Positions 33,905 through 42,409 of a stretch of 51,750 nucleotides of DNA are shown in pieces (the stretch's first letter is position 1; the number at the start of each line of letters is the position of its first letter). Location: the NCBI RefSeq assembly GCF_018614135.1, contig NZ_JAGGOW010000004.1:1-51750 (forward strand). The letters run 5' to 3'. The notes beneath the pieces are model-generated. The model was not told where the DNA came from. It searched no databases and saw nothing but the letters and a program-made list of their open reading frames with translations. The DNA is from Streptomyces sp. ISL-66. Lineage in GTDB: Bacteria; Actinomycetota; Actinomycetes; Streptomycetales; Streptomycetaceae. The position numbers were made by a program, and so were the translations under genes.

Positions 33905-35958
33905 GCCGTGTCTCCCTGGTGGTTGCCGTGGTCGCCGTAGTCGCCCTGGTTGCCGTGGGTGCCCTGGTCGCCGTGGTTGCCGTGATCGTCCAGGCCGTCG
34001 CCCTGGCTGCCGTACGCGCCGCTTCCGCCCTGCGCGCCGTTTCCACCCTGCAGGCCCTGACCACCGTGCATGCCCTGAGCCCCGTGCATGCCCTGACCAC
34101 CGTGCATGCCTCCGTGCACGCCGCCCTCGCCCGGCGGGGCCTGGTGCGGGATGCGCGCCTCGGCCGAGGCCGCGGCGGCCGCTCCGGACGCCGCCTCGCG
34201 TTCGGCGGCGACCTCGCGCACCGCGTCGATGACGCCCGCGTAGCCCGAGCAGCGGCAGAGGTTGCCGCAGAGCGCCTGCCTCGTCTCCAGCTCGCTGGGG
34301 GCGTGGTTGCCCTCCAGCAGGTCGTGGATGGTCATGGCCATGCCGGGCACGCAGAAGCCGCACTGCACCGCGCCCGACCTGCACAACGCCTCCTGCACGT
34401 CCGACAGTTCCCCGTCGGTCGCCAGGCCTTCCACCGTCCGGACCTCGCTGCCCGCGGCCGTCGCGGCCGGGACGAGGCAGGACGCGACGAGCCGGCCGTC
34501 GACCTGCACGGCGCAAGCGCCGCATTCGCCCTGCGAGCAGCCGTCCTTGGCGCCGGCGAGACCGAGGCGCTCGCGCAGCACGTAGAGGAGCGACTCGCCG
34601 ATCCACGCGCCGGTGACGGGCCGGTCGGCGCCGTTGACGCGCAGCACGTAGGAGGCCGGCGGGTGCTCGTGGTGCGCCGCGGCACCGGCGTCGGCGGCCG
34701 CGTCGTCGCCGGCGGCATCCTGCCCGTCGGGCTCGTCGGTGCCAACTCCCGCGTACGCCGCCTCCCCGGCCGGGGTCCCTTCGCCCGGTTCCGCCGGGGC
34801 CGCCGCCACGGCACTGTCGGCGTTGTCCTCGCTCGGCACGGGCGCGTCCTCGGCTTCGCCGGAGGTCCGCGCGTCACCGGCCGGCGCCGCCTGCGTCGCC
34901 TCGGGCTCCTGCGCGGGCTCCGTCGCTCCCGGATGCGGCCGTTCCCCCGTCATCGGGGCCGGGGCGGGGCCGTGGTCGGCCTCGATGTCCTGCGGGGCGG
35001 GGTGGGCCGGTTCCCCTTCGGGCTCGGCGTACTCCACCGGGAGCGGGGTACCGACGCCCGGGCCGCCCAGCACCCGGGGGCCGCGCCCCGGGGCCGCGCC
35101 GGCGGGGCCGCCGAAGGACGCACCGGCGGCTCCGGTTGCGGGAGCAGCCGGGAGCACCCCGGAGCTCAAGCCCTCGTCCGGCCCCGGTCCCGGCTGCCGC
35201 TCCGCGTAGCCGCGCCCGCCCTCGAAGTCCGGATGGCTCGCCCACGGGGCCGCGGCCCCGCCCGGCAGCGTCGCGGGGGCCTGGCTCCAGTCGGCCGAGG
35301 CCGCGAGCTGCCCGTAGCTGCCCGTGTCACCCGTGCCGCCGGATGCCCACACGTCGGACGCGGCGGCCTCGGGGAAGCGCCACTCGGCGGTCTCCCCCGA
35401 CTCGCGCGCGGCGCCGTCCCCGTCCGCGCCGGGCTCGGCGTACGACCGCGCGTACGACTCGTCGAGCGGTTCCCCGTACGACTCCGTGACCGGCTCCGCG
35501 TACCGCTCGGCGAACGACTCCCCGTACGACTCCGTGACCGGCTGCGCGTACGGCTCGGCGAACGGCTCCGCGAACGCGGCCGCCACCGAAGCCGGCATCG
35601 GCACCGAGGCCGGGATCGGCGCCCGCGCCGCGGCCTGGGACCCGCCGACGGCGGCGCCGCCGGCGGACGCACCGGTGCCCGCCGGAGTCGCCGAACCGGC
35701 CTCCGGCCACCGCACCGGAATCGACCACGTCCCCGTGGCCGCCGGATCCGCGCTCGCGGTGCCCAGCGGCACGATCATCGGCGGCGGCACGTACCCGTGC
35801 CCCGGAGCCGCGAGCGGCTCGCCGGTGCCGAGCGCGTCCAGCATGTCCTGCGGCAGTTTCACGAAAGCCGTCGCGTCGGAGTCGTACTCGCCGCCGTGCG
35901 GCACCGGCTCCCAGCCCCAAGCGGGACCCGCGGGACCCGTGTTCTCGTTCTCACTCAT
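33901..35958 (-). CDS. 2Fe-2S subunit of the molybdenum hydroxylase with giant low-complexity extensions
   Basis: A 685-residue protein. Only residues about 437–590 are the usual small subunit: GCSQGECGACAVQVDG for the plant-ferredoxin-type cluster, CGFCVPGM and CGNLCRCSGY for the second. All eight Cys are present. Before it lies a 436-residue Ala/Pro/Glu/Tyr-rich region with short repeats (YAQPVTESYGESFAERYAEP VTESYGEPLDES). After it comes a Gly/His/Gln/Met-rich tail (GGVHGGMHGGQGMHGAQGMH …, then DDHGNHGDQGTHGNQGDYGD). ATG 35958 overlaps the FAD-gene stop (ATGA), so the extension is translated from the normal operon start. Typical homologues are about 160–200 aa. Confidence 0.88.
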   Translation of the reverse strand: MSENENTGPAGPAWGWEPVPHGGEYDSDATAFVKLPQDMLDALGTGEPLAAPGHGYVPPPMIVPLGTASADPAATGTWSIPVRWPEAGSATPAGTGASAGGAAVGGSQAAARAPIPASVPMPASVAAAFAEPFAEPYAQPVTESYGESFAERYAEPVTESYGEPLDESYARSYAEPGADGDGAARESGETAEWRFPEAAASDVWASGGTGDTGSYGQLAASADWSQAPATLPGGAAAPWASHPDFEGGRGYAERQPGPGPDEGLSSGVLPAAPATGAAGASFGGPAGAAPGRGPRVLGGPGVGTPLPVEYAEPEGEPAHPAPQDIEADHGPAPAPMTGERPHPGATEPAQEPEATQAAPAGDARTSGEAEDAPVPSEDNADSAVAAAPAEPGEGTPAGEAAYAGVGTDEPDGQDAAGDDAAADAGAAAHHEHPPASYVLRVNGADRPVTGAWIGESLLYVLRERLGLAGAKDGCSQGECGACAVQVDGRLVASCLVPAATAAGSEVRTVEGLATDGELSDVQEALCRSGAVQCGFCVPGMAMTIHDLLEGNHAPSELETRQALCGNLCRCSGYAGVIDAVREVAAEREAASGAAAAASAEARIPHQAPPGEGGVHGGMHGGQGMHGAQGMHGGQGLQGGNGAQGGSGAYGSQGDGLDDHGNHGDQGTHGNQGDYGDHGNHQGDTA

Positions 35959-36920
35959 GAGCTCAGCGCCCTCCCCAGGGCCCTCCGTGCCAGCACGGCC
36001 ACCGTCCGCCGCAAATGCAGTACCGCGGGAGCCACCGGCTCCCCCTGGTCGGGCACGCACGCGGCCGCGACGTACTCGCCGAAGGCCTCCAGCGCCTCGG
36101 GGGCCAGACTGCGGTCCCCGTCCCAGTCGATCAACGAAGCCACCCACTGCTCGGCTTCCAGCGGCCGCAGCGGCATCGGGGCGACCGCGCCGATCGCGCA
36201 GCGCACACCCCGGCGCGCGGGGTCCAGTACGAGCCCCACGGACGCCATCGAGCGCCCCGGACCCGTACGCCCCGTGGCCTTCAGGAACACCTGCGGCGCG
36301 TGCAGCAACGGCACCCGCACGAAGCCGATCAGCTCCCCCGGGCGCAGCATCTCCCGCCCGGCCAACAGGTGGGAGACGGGGATCTCGCGGCGCGATCCGT
36401 CCGGTCCGACGATGACGAGGACGGCTTCCAGCGCCGCGAGCACGGGCAGCGCGTCTCCCGTCGGAGCGCCGGTGGCGATGTTGCCGCCCAGCGTGCCGGC
36501 GTTGCGGATCTGCGGGGGCCCGGCGGCGCGCGCGGCGGCCGCCAGGGCCGGGATCAGGGCCGCGAAGTCGGGCCGTCCCATCCGGGCGTGCGTGAGGCCG
36601 GCGCCGAGCAGCGCGTGGCCGTCCTGGTACTGCCAGCCGCGGATCTCGTTGATCCGGCCGAGGCCCACGAGGGCGGCGGGGCGCAGCAGTCCGGCGTTGA
36701 CGGCCGCCATGAGGTCGGTGCCGCCCGCGACGGGGACGGCGGCGGGCATGGCGGCGAGCGCCGCCACGGCCTCGTCGAGCGAGGTCGGCAGCGTCACGGA
36801 CTGCGTCGCGGACTGCCCCGCGGCGCGCGTCGCGGGCCGCGCCGCGTTCCCCGCCTGCGGCTCGTCCCGGGGACCCTGAGAATCCCGTGCCTGCGGTGTG
36901 TGCGGTGCGTGCGTGGTCAA
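35955..36920 (-). CDS. FAD-binding subunit of the molybdenum hydroxylase
   Basis: A 321-residue CoxM/XdhB-type flavin subunit. FAD motifs are visible: AVPVAGGTDLMAAVNAGLL (about 61–79) and IRNAGTLGGNIATGAPTGDA (about 137–156). It passes electrons from the 2Fe-2S clusters to NAD+ or another acceptor. The first 40 residues are variable, Gln/Ala-rich. Start is TTG 36920; no better codon is nearby. It is first in a three-gene coupled operon (FAD, 2Fe-2S, Mo). Confidence 0.9.
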   Translation of the reverse strand: MTTHAPHTPQARDSQGPRDEPQAGNAARPATRAAGQSATQSVTLPTSLDEAVAALAAMPAAVPVAGGTDLMAAVNAGLLRPAALVGLGRINEIRGWQYQDGHALLGAGLTHARMGRPDFAALIPALAAAARAAGPPQIRNAGTLGGNIATGAPTGDALPVLAALEAVLVIVGPDGSRREIPVSHLLAGREMLRPGELIGFVRVPLLHAPQVFLKATGRTGPGRSMASVGLVLDPARRGVRCAIGAVAPMPLRPLEAEQWVASLIDWDGDRSLAPEALEAFGEYVAAACVPDQGEPVAPAVLHLRRTVAVLARRALGRALSS

Positions 36921-37082
36921 CCCAGCTGCCCCTTCCCGATGTCCCGGTCCCGGCGCTCACGCCTGTCCGCCGTACGGTACGTGCTCACCGCCGGGACGTG
37001 GCAACTCTGGCACATCTTCCGCGGCACCGGACGCGAGGGTCGGCCGCCCGCCCGCTCCCCGCCCGGGGGCCTCCCGAGGGCC

Positions 37083-37101
37083 GTCGCCGCGTCGCGGCGA
37101 C
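37083..37101 (-). terminator. Hairpin downstream of the hexosaminidase gene
   Basis: An 8-bp stem GTCGCCGC (37083–37090) / GCGGCGAC (37094–37101) with a 3-base loop, 54 bases after the stop. It lies in the 234-base spacer before the FAD-subunit gene, which otherwise shows nothing recognisable. Confidence 0.45.
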
Positions 37102-37154
37102 GCTCCTCCGCGGCCCCGCCAACGCCCGCGCCCGCGTCATCCGCAGGGGGCCCG

Positions 37155-38870
37155 TCACACGTTCGGGGGCGCTCCTTCGATCGGACGTCCGAGCACACCG
37201 GGCCGGCGCTGCCAGGGCAACGGGCCGCCGGGTGCCCGGTAGTCGACCCCGAGCACGTCCAGGCGCCGGTAGTGCTCCGCCATCCGCGCCTCGAAGTCCC
37301 CGTAGTCGCGCTCCGCGGGTTCCGGCAGCGTCGACCACACCACCTCGGCGAAGGCGGCGAGGCGCGGGAACACCTGGTAGTCGACGCGGCTCTGGTTCTC
37401 CATCGCCTCGGTCCACACGTTGGCCTGCGCGCCCAGCACGTGGGACGCCGCCCGCTCGGACAACTTCGGCGGAACCGGCTCGAACCGGTACACATCCTCC
37501 AGCGTGCGCACATATCCGATCGGCACCGGCTCGTCCGCGCCGCCCGCCTGACGGTGGTCCAGGTACACCTGCTGCTCGGGGCACATCACCACGTCGTGGC
37601 CGGCCTCGGCGGCGGCGATCCCGCCCGCGTACCCGCGCCAGGAGGAGACGGCCGCGCCCGGGGCCAGCCCGCCCTCCAGGATCTCGTCCCACCCGATGAG
37701 CCGGCGCCCGCGCTCCGCGAGCCAGCGGTCGAAGTGCCGGACGAACCAGGACTGCAGCCCGTCCTCCCCGTCCACCCCCAGCTCGCGGATCCGCTCCTGC
37801 GCCACCGCGGAGGCCTTCCACTGCGCCTTGGGACACTCGTCGCCGCCGATGTGCACGAAGGGCGAGACCTCGGCGGGGAACAGCTCCAGCAGCTCCTCGA
37901 AGACGCCCTCGTAGAACCGCAGGACGGCCTCGGTGGGCGCGAGCACGTTCTCGTTGATGCCCCAGTCGTCCCACACCCCCAGGGCGGCCGTGTCCACGAC
38001 GTCCGTGTTCCCCAGCTGCGGGTACGCGGCGATCGCGGCCTGCGAGTGCCCCGGCAGGTCGATCTCCGGGACCACCCGTACGTGCCGCTCGGCGGCGTAC
38101 GCGACGATCTCGCGGATGTCGTCCCGGGCGTAGAAGCCGCCGTGCGGGGTCTCGTTCCACAGCGGCGAGGCCCGGTGGCCCCACCGGCTGCGCCCGCGCC
38201 ACGCGCCGACCCCGGTGAGCCGGGGGTACCGCTTGATCTCCACCCGCCAGCCCTGGTCGTCCGTCAGGTGCAGGTGCAGCACGTTCAGCTTGTGGGCGGC
38301 GAGCAGGTCGATGTAGCGCAGCACGCCGTCCTTGGGCATGAAGTGCCGGGCGACGTCGAGCATCAGGCCGCGCCAGCCGAACCGCGGCGCGTCCGCGACC
38401 TCCCCGTACGGGAGCCGCCACACCGCCCCCGGCAGCGGCGCCCGCCGGTAGGCGTCGGCCCCGAGCAGCTGACGCAGCGTCTGCGCGCCCCAGAACACCC
38501 CGGCGGCGGATCCGCCGCGCAGTTCCACCCCGTCGGCCGCCACGCGCAGCCGGTACGCCTCCCGCGCGAGCCCCCCGTCCACCGACAGCCGCACGGCGGC
38601 CGGCTGCACCCCGGCCGCGGCGCCCGGCCCCCGCTCCGGGTCCGAGCCCTGACCTTGCCCCTCACCCTGGCCCTCACCCTGGCCCTCACCCCGGCCCGCG
38701 TCGGCGAAGGCGTAGCCGGTGGCCGCCCCCAACTCCCGCCGCAGCCAGCGCGCGACCCCCTCGGTGCCGGGGCCGGCGGCGATCGTCGCTCCGGGGGCCA
38801 GTTCCAGGTGGCCGCCGCCGGCGTCGGGCGTCACCGTCCGGGGGTGCGGAAGGAGGTGCAGGAGGGTCAC
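37155..38870 (-). CDS. GH20 beta-N-acetylhexosaminidase
   Basis: A 571-residue glycoside hydrolase that removes terminal N-acetylglucosamine/galactosamine from chitin or peptidoglycan fragments. The GH20 catalytic barrel is clear: WRGLMLDVARHFMPK, LNVLHLHLTDDQGWRVEIK, VVPEIDLPGHSQAAIAAYP and the catalytic pair Asp344–Glu345 (HIGGDE). The N-terminal GH20b domain carries a Gly/Gln/Glu repeat (GEGQGEGQGEGQGQG, 61–75) from a 12-base tandem repeat. GTG 38870 has GAAGGG 8 bases upstream; an earlier GTG (38924) has none. No signal peptide is seen, so it is probably cytoplasmic. Confidence 0.92.
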   Translation of the reverse strand: MTLLHLLPHPRTVTPDAGGGHLELAPGATIAAGPGTEGVARWLRRELGAATGYAFADAGRGEGQGEGQGEGQGQGSDPERGPGAAAGVQPAAVRLSVDGGLAREAYRLRVAADGVELRGGSAAGVFWGAQTLRQLLGADAYRRAPLPGAVWRLPYGEVADAPRFGWRGLMLDVARHFMPKDGVLRYIDLLAAHKLNVLHLHLTDDQGWRVEIKRYPRLTGVGAWRGRSRWGHRASPLWNETPHGGFYARDDIREIVAYAAERHVRVVPEIDLPGHSQAAIAAYPQLGNTDVVDTAALGVWDDWGINENVLAPTEAVLRFYEGVFEELLELFPAEVSPFVHIGGDECPKAQWKASAVAQERIRELGVDGEDGLQSWFVRHFDRWLAERGRRLIGWDEILEGGLAPGAAVSSWRGYAGGIAAAEAGHDVVMCPEQQVYLDHRQAGGADEPVPIGYVRTLEDVYRFEPVPPKLSERAASHVLGAQANVWTEAMENQSRVDYQVFPRLAAFAEVVWSTLPEPAERDYGDFEARMAEHYRRLDVLGVDYRAPGGPLPWQRRPGVLGRPIEGAPPNV

Positions 38871-38970
38871 GGGGATCAGCCCTTCGCCGTCGGTCCGTTG
38901 CACTGTGCGCAACGCGCGTTTCACATGGCGCGAACGCAGCCGACCCTAGCCCTCCGCCCGGGCACGCAAA

Positions 38971-39005
38971 AGGCCCCCGGGCGCACTTGGGCGCACCGGG
39001 GACCT
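38971..39005 (-). terminator. Terminator after the DUF3039 gene
   Basis: The inverted repeat AGGCCCCCGG (38971–38980) / CCGGGGACCT (38996–39005) has 9 of 10 pairs. It is located 24 bases after the DUF3039 stop. Confidence 0.6.
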
Positions 39006-39029
39006 CCGTCCCGCGACTTCAGGGCCGGA

Positions 39030-39314
39030 CTACTTGCCGTCCTTGCCCTTGTCCTTGTCCCCACCGGGGCCCATGGACTCGTAGATCTCCTTGCACATGG
39101 GGCAGACCGGGTACTTCTTCGGGTCCCGGCCCGGCACCCAGACCTTGCCGCAGAGCGCGACGACGGGGGTGCCCCCGAGCGCGCTCTCCATGATCTTGTC
39201 CTTCTGGACGTAGTGGGCGAAGCGCTCGTGGTCGCCGTCACCGTGGGACACCTGGGGTGTCGGCTCTACGAGGGTTCCCGTACCAGTCCCGCGATCGGGC
39301 TCAAGAGTGCTCAT
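39030..39314 (-). CDS. DUF3039 zinc-ribbon-like protein
   Basis: A 94-residue actinobacterial protein. The core HERFAHYVQKDKIMESALGG is followed by a Cys4 site (LCGKVWVPGRDPKKYPVCPMC) that probably binds zinc, and a Lys/Asp/Gly tail. Function is unknown; the family is widespread and syntenic in actinomycetes. ATG 39314 gives the usual N-terminus (MSTLEPDRG). Confidence 0.9.
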   Translation of the reverse strand: MSTLEPDRGTGTGTLVEPTPQVSHGDGDHERFAHYVQKDKIMESALGGTPVVALCGKVWVPGRDPKKYPVCPMCKEIYESMGPGGDKDKGKDGK

Positions 39315-39401
39315 AACTGCCAGGGTACCGATCCCCGCGCGCCGGGGTCGGCCCACCACCCGGGCCGCCCGGCGGGGCTCGGGACGGCCCGGCGGGCGGG
39401 G

Positions 39402-39962
39402 TCAGTTCAGCGACGGGTCGTCCGGATAGGTGGCCACCATGGCCAGGTCGCTGCGCTGTCGCCGCAGCACCGCGCGCCACAGCCGCTCCGGATCCGGGAA
39501 GGACACGTCCCCCGGCTCGGAATCGACCACGTACCAGGCGCCCTCGACCAGTTCCTCCTCGAGCTGCCCGGGTCCCCAGCCCGAGTACCCGGCGAAGATG
39601 CGCAGGCCCCCCAGAGCCGCGGCCAGCAGCTCGGGCGGGGCCTCCAGGTCCACCAGGCCGATCGCCCCGTGCACCCGGCGCCAGCCGATCGGCCCCTCCT
39701 CGCCCGGAATCACCGCCAGCCCCAGCGCGGAGTCCAGCGCCACGGGGCCGCCCTGGAACACCACCCCCGGGTCGCCGGCCAGCGGAGCCCAGGGCAGCAG
39801 GACGTCGCCGACACCCACCGGGGTGGGGCGGTTGAGGACGACGCCGAGCGAGCCCTGCTCGTCGTGGTCGAGCAGCAGCACCACCGCGCGGTCGAAATTC
39901 GGGTCCGCGAGGGCGGGGGTGGCCACGAGCAGCCGCCCTGTGAGGGAGGACACCTCGGTCAT
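39402..39962 (-). CDS. YqgE/AlgH family protein (DUF179)
   Basis: A 186-residue protein with the family hallmarks SSLTGRLLVATPALADPNFD RAVVLLL (about 5–31), GSLGVVLNRPT, QGGPVALD and FAGYSGWGPGQLEEEL. Its molecular role is not established; in Pseudomonas the homologue is linked to alginate regulation. ATG 39962 is the only reasonable start. Confidence 0.93.
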   Translation of the reverse strand: MTEVSSLTGRLLVATPALADPNFDRAVVLLLDHDEQGSLGVVLNRPTPVGVGDVLLPWAPLAGDPGVVFQGGPVALDSALGLAVIPGEEGPIGWRRVHGAIGLVDLEAPPELLAAALGGLRIFAGYSGWGPGQLEEELVEGAWYVVDSEPGDVSFPDPERLWRAVLRRQRSDLAMVATYPDDPSLN

Positions 39963-40236
39963 GCCGACATGATCCCGCACATTCGCCCGCGAGGGGGAGC
40001 GGACGGCGCATTCGGACCGTACGCAGCTCAGGGCGCACGGCGGCGCCGGGCGGGGCGCACGGCCCGGCGGATCGCACCGGCGGCGGAAGGAGACGCTCCG
40101 CCACCTGGCGGACACCCAGGGTGTTGTGGCCAATTCATGACAGTCCCCGGGCCCCGTCAGCCATACGAACAGGGGGGTACTGCCCCTTACCCTTTTGACT
40201 GGTCCCCTGCCCATCCCTCTCCGGAACGCGAGATTC
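39963..40236. promoter_or_regulatory. Divergent region between the AlgH gene and murA
   Basis: This 274-base spacer lies between divergent starts and must hold the murA promoter. TTGACT at 40196–40201 could be a -35, but no good -10 follows. No gene is seen. Confidence 0.35.
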
Positions 40237-41580
40237 ATGACCGGCATCAGTGACGATGTACTGCTTGTCCACGGCGGAACCCCGCTCGAGGGCGAGATCC
40301 GTGTCCGCGGCGCGAAGAACCTCGTACCCAAGGCCATGGTGGCGGCCCTGCTCGGCAGCGGGCCCAGCCGACTGCGCAACGTTCCCGACATCCGTGACGT
40401 CCGGGTCGTGCGCGGGCTGCTCCAGCTGCACGGGGTGACCGTGCGCCCGGGTGACGAACCGGGCGAGCTGGTGCTCGACCCCACGCACGTGGAGAGCGCG
40501 AACGTCGCCGACATCGACGCGCACGCGGGTTCGTCGCGCATCCCGATCCTGTTCTGCGGCCCGCTGCTGCACCGCCTCGGCCACGCGTTCATCCCGGGGC
40601 TGGGCGGCTGCGACATCGGCGGCCGGCCGATCGACTTCCACTTCGACGTGCTGCGGCAGTTCGGCGCGACCATCGAGAAGCGCGAGGGCGGCCAGTACCT
40701 GGAAGCCCCCCAGCGGCTGCGCGGCTGCAAGATCCGCCTGCCCTACCCGTCGGTCGGCTCGACCGAGCAGGTGCTGCTGACGGCCGTCCTGGCCGAAGGC
40801 GTCACCGAGCTCAGCAACGCCGCCGTCGAGCCGGAGATCGAGGACCTCATCTGCGTACTGCAGAAGATGGGCGCCATCATCTCCGTCGACACGGACCGGA
40901 CCATCCGGATCACCGGTGTGGACCGCCTGGGCGGCTACAACCACAAGGCGCTCCCGGACCGGCTGGAGGCCGCCTCCTGGGCGTCCGCGGCGCTGGCCAC
41001 CGGCGGCAACATCTACGTGCGCGGCGCGCAGCAGCGTTCGATGATGACCTTCCTGAACACCTTCCGCCGGGTCGGCGGCGCCTTCGAGATCGACGACGAC
41101 GGCATCCGCTTCTGGCACCCGGGCGGCCCGCTCAACGCCATCGCGCTGGAGACGGACGTCCACCCCGGCTTCCAGACCGACTGGCAGCAGCCGCTGGTGG
41201 TGGCGCTGACCCAGGCCACCGGCCTCTCGATCGTCCACGAGACGGTCTACGAGTCCCGCCTCGGCTTCACCTCGGCGCTCAACCAGATGGGCGCGCACAT
41301 CCAGCTCTACCGGGAGTGCCTGGGTGGCAGCGCCTGCCGCTTCGGCCAGCGCAACTTCCTGCACTCGGCGGTCGTCTCCGGGCCCACCAAGCTCCAGGGC
41401 GCCGACCTGGTCATCCCCGACCTGCGCGGCGGTTTCTCGTACCTGATCGCGGCGCTGGCCGCCGAGGGCACCTCACGGGTCCACGGCATCGACCTGATCA
41501 ACCGCGGCTACGAGAACTTCATGGACAAGCTCGTGGAACTGGGCGCCAAGGTCGAACTGCCGGGCGGCGACCTCGTCTAG
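40237..41580 (+). CDS. murA: UDP-N-acetylglucosamine 1-carboxyvinyltransferase
   Basis: A 447-residue EPSP-synthase-fold enzyme for the first committed step of peptidoglycan synthesis: transfer of enolpyruvate from PEP to UDP-GlcNAc. Lys27 (RGAKNLVPK) and the active-site loop Cys125 (GLGGCDIGGRP) are present. That Cys is the fosfomycin target, so the enzyme should be sensitive. The fold repeats (GSTEQVLLTAVLAEG, DRLEAASW) are intact. ATG 40237 was chosen; upstream frame has no signature. The gene ends in an exceptional 48-bp palindrome. It is convergent with hup, as in S. coelicolor from memory. Confidence 0.92.
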   Translation: MTGISDDVLLVHGGTPLEGEIRVRGAKNLVPKAMVAALLGSGPSRLRNVPDIRDVRVVRGLLQLHGVTVRPGDEPGELVLDPTHVESANVADIDAHAGSSRIPILFCGPLLHRLGHAFIPGLGGCDIGGRPIDFHFDVLRQFGATIEKREGGQYLEAPQRLRGCKIRLPYPSVGSTEQVLLTAVLAEGVTELSNAAVEPEIEDLICVLQKMGAIISVDTDRTIRITGVDRLGGYNHKALPDRLEAASWASAALATGGNIYVRGAQQRSMMTFLNTFRRVGGAFEIDDDGIRFWHPGGPLNAIALETDVHPGFQTDWQQPLVVALTQATGLSIVHETVYESRLGFTSALNQMGAHIQLYRECLGGSACRFGQRNFLHSAVVSGPTKLQGADLVIPDLRGGFSYLIAALAAEGTSRVHGIDLINRGYENFMDKLVELGAKVELPGGDLV

Positions 41581-41644
41581 GGGACGCCCAGGGCCCTCCC
41601 GGACGATCCCCCGGGGCTCGCCCTGAAGATCGACACAGACCGTC

Positions 41645-41692
41645 CCAGAACGCCCCCACAGGCCCCGTACGGGGCCTGTGGGGGCGTTCTGG
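41645..41692 (+). terminator. 48-bp perfect palindrome, terminator of murA
   Basis: Positions 41645–41668 and 41669–41692 are exact reverse complements. The structure can fold as a 22-bp stem with loop GTAC. It lies 65 bases after the murA stop. Confidence 0.9.
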
Positions 41693-41723
41693 CCCCCGGG
41701 GCCACCTGGCCGCCGGGAACGCG

Positions 41724-41759
41724 GAGAGGCGGCCACCCGGTGCCGGGTGGCCGCCTCTC
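41724..41759 (-). terminator. Terminator of hup
   Basis: A perfect 17-bp stem (41724–41740 with 41743–41759) with a 2-base centre lies 61 bases beyond the hup stop. With the previous palindrome it forms a back-to-back pair between convergent genes. Confidence 0.85.
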
Positions 41760-41819
41760 GCGTACTACGTACTACTACTGCCGTCCCGGGAGCCCTGCGG
41801 CCCCCGGCACAAAGGCGTG

Positions 41820-42101
41820 CTACTTGCCCTTGGCGGCTTCCTTGAGCTTGGAGCCCGCGGAGACCTTCACGCTGTAGCCGGCCGGGATCTGGATGGGGTC
41901 GCCGGTCTGCGGGTTGCGCGCGGTGCGAGCGGCACGGTGGGTGCGCTCGAAGGTCAGGAAGCCGGGGATGGTGACCTTCTCGTCGCCCTTGGCGACGATC
42001 TCGCCGACGGTCTCGGCGAGCGCGGCCAGAACGGCGTCGGCGTCCTTGCGGGTCACCTCGGCGCGCTCGGACAGAGCGGCCACCAGCTCACTGCGGTTCA
42101 T
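41820..42101 (-). CDS. hup: HU family DNA-binding protein
   Basis: A 93-residue histone-like nucleoid protein. MNRSELVAALSERAEVTRKD … VTIPGFLTFERTHRAARTAR NPQTGDPIQIPAGYSVKVSA G covers the whole HU fold, including the DNA-intercalating β-arm with its Pro (RNPQTGDPIQIP). It lacks the long lysine-rich C-terminal tail of the second Streptomyces HU (HupS), so it corresponds to the short vegetative type (HupA). GGGAG lies 6 bases before the ATG. Confidence 0.96.
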   Translation of the reverse strand: MNRSELVAALSERAEVTRKDADAVLAALAETVGEIVAKGDEKVTIPGFLTFERTHRAARTARNPQTGDPIQIPAGYSVKVSAGSKLKEAAKGK

Positions 42102-42409
42102 GTTGTACTCCCGTGTTCAACGTGCCTTAGAGGCGTGAGATCGAAGCCGATGCTGCCAGGGCCCTAGGACAGTCCCCGGACCCGGGTCTGACGTCAGACC
42201 CTCTCGCCCGGTTACGCATCCTGCCCCCACCAGCGGCGGGAAAGCCAATCCGGCACCCGCCGGGGTCACACGAAAAGCGCCACAGTCACGCCGCGGTGAC
42301 GCTCCGTCCGCACCGGAAGGGTCTCCGGACGATGCGGACCGCGGGCCACGCGCATCCCCGCAACCCTAGAGGCGGCCCGGCGGGCCCGCACCCCGCGACG
42401 CGCCGGGGA
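42102..42409 (-). promoter_or_regulatory. hup upstream region with an 18-bp palindrome
   Basis: These 308 bases lie between hup and the malic enzyme stop. They contain a perfect 18-bp palindrome GGGTCTGACGTCAGACCC (42184–42201), 83 bases before the hup start. It may be an operator or the malic enzyme terminator. No gene is seen. Confidence 0.5.

Noticed and set aside
38640..38695. Frameshift in the hexosaminidase N-terminal domain
   Set aside because: The repeat is a multiple of 3 and the frame continues into an intact catalytic domain.
37155..38924. DasR operator upstream of the hexosaminidase
   Set aside because: I looked for the dre-type palindrome near the start and did not find a convincing match.
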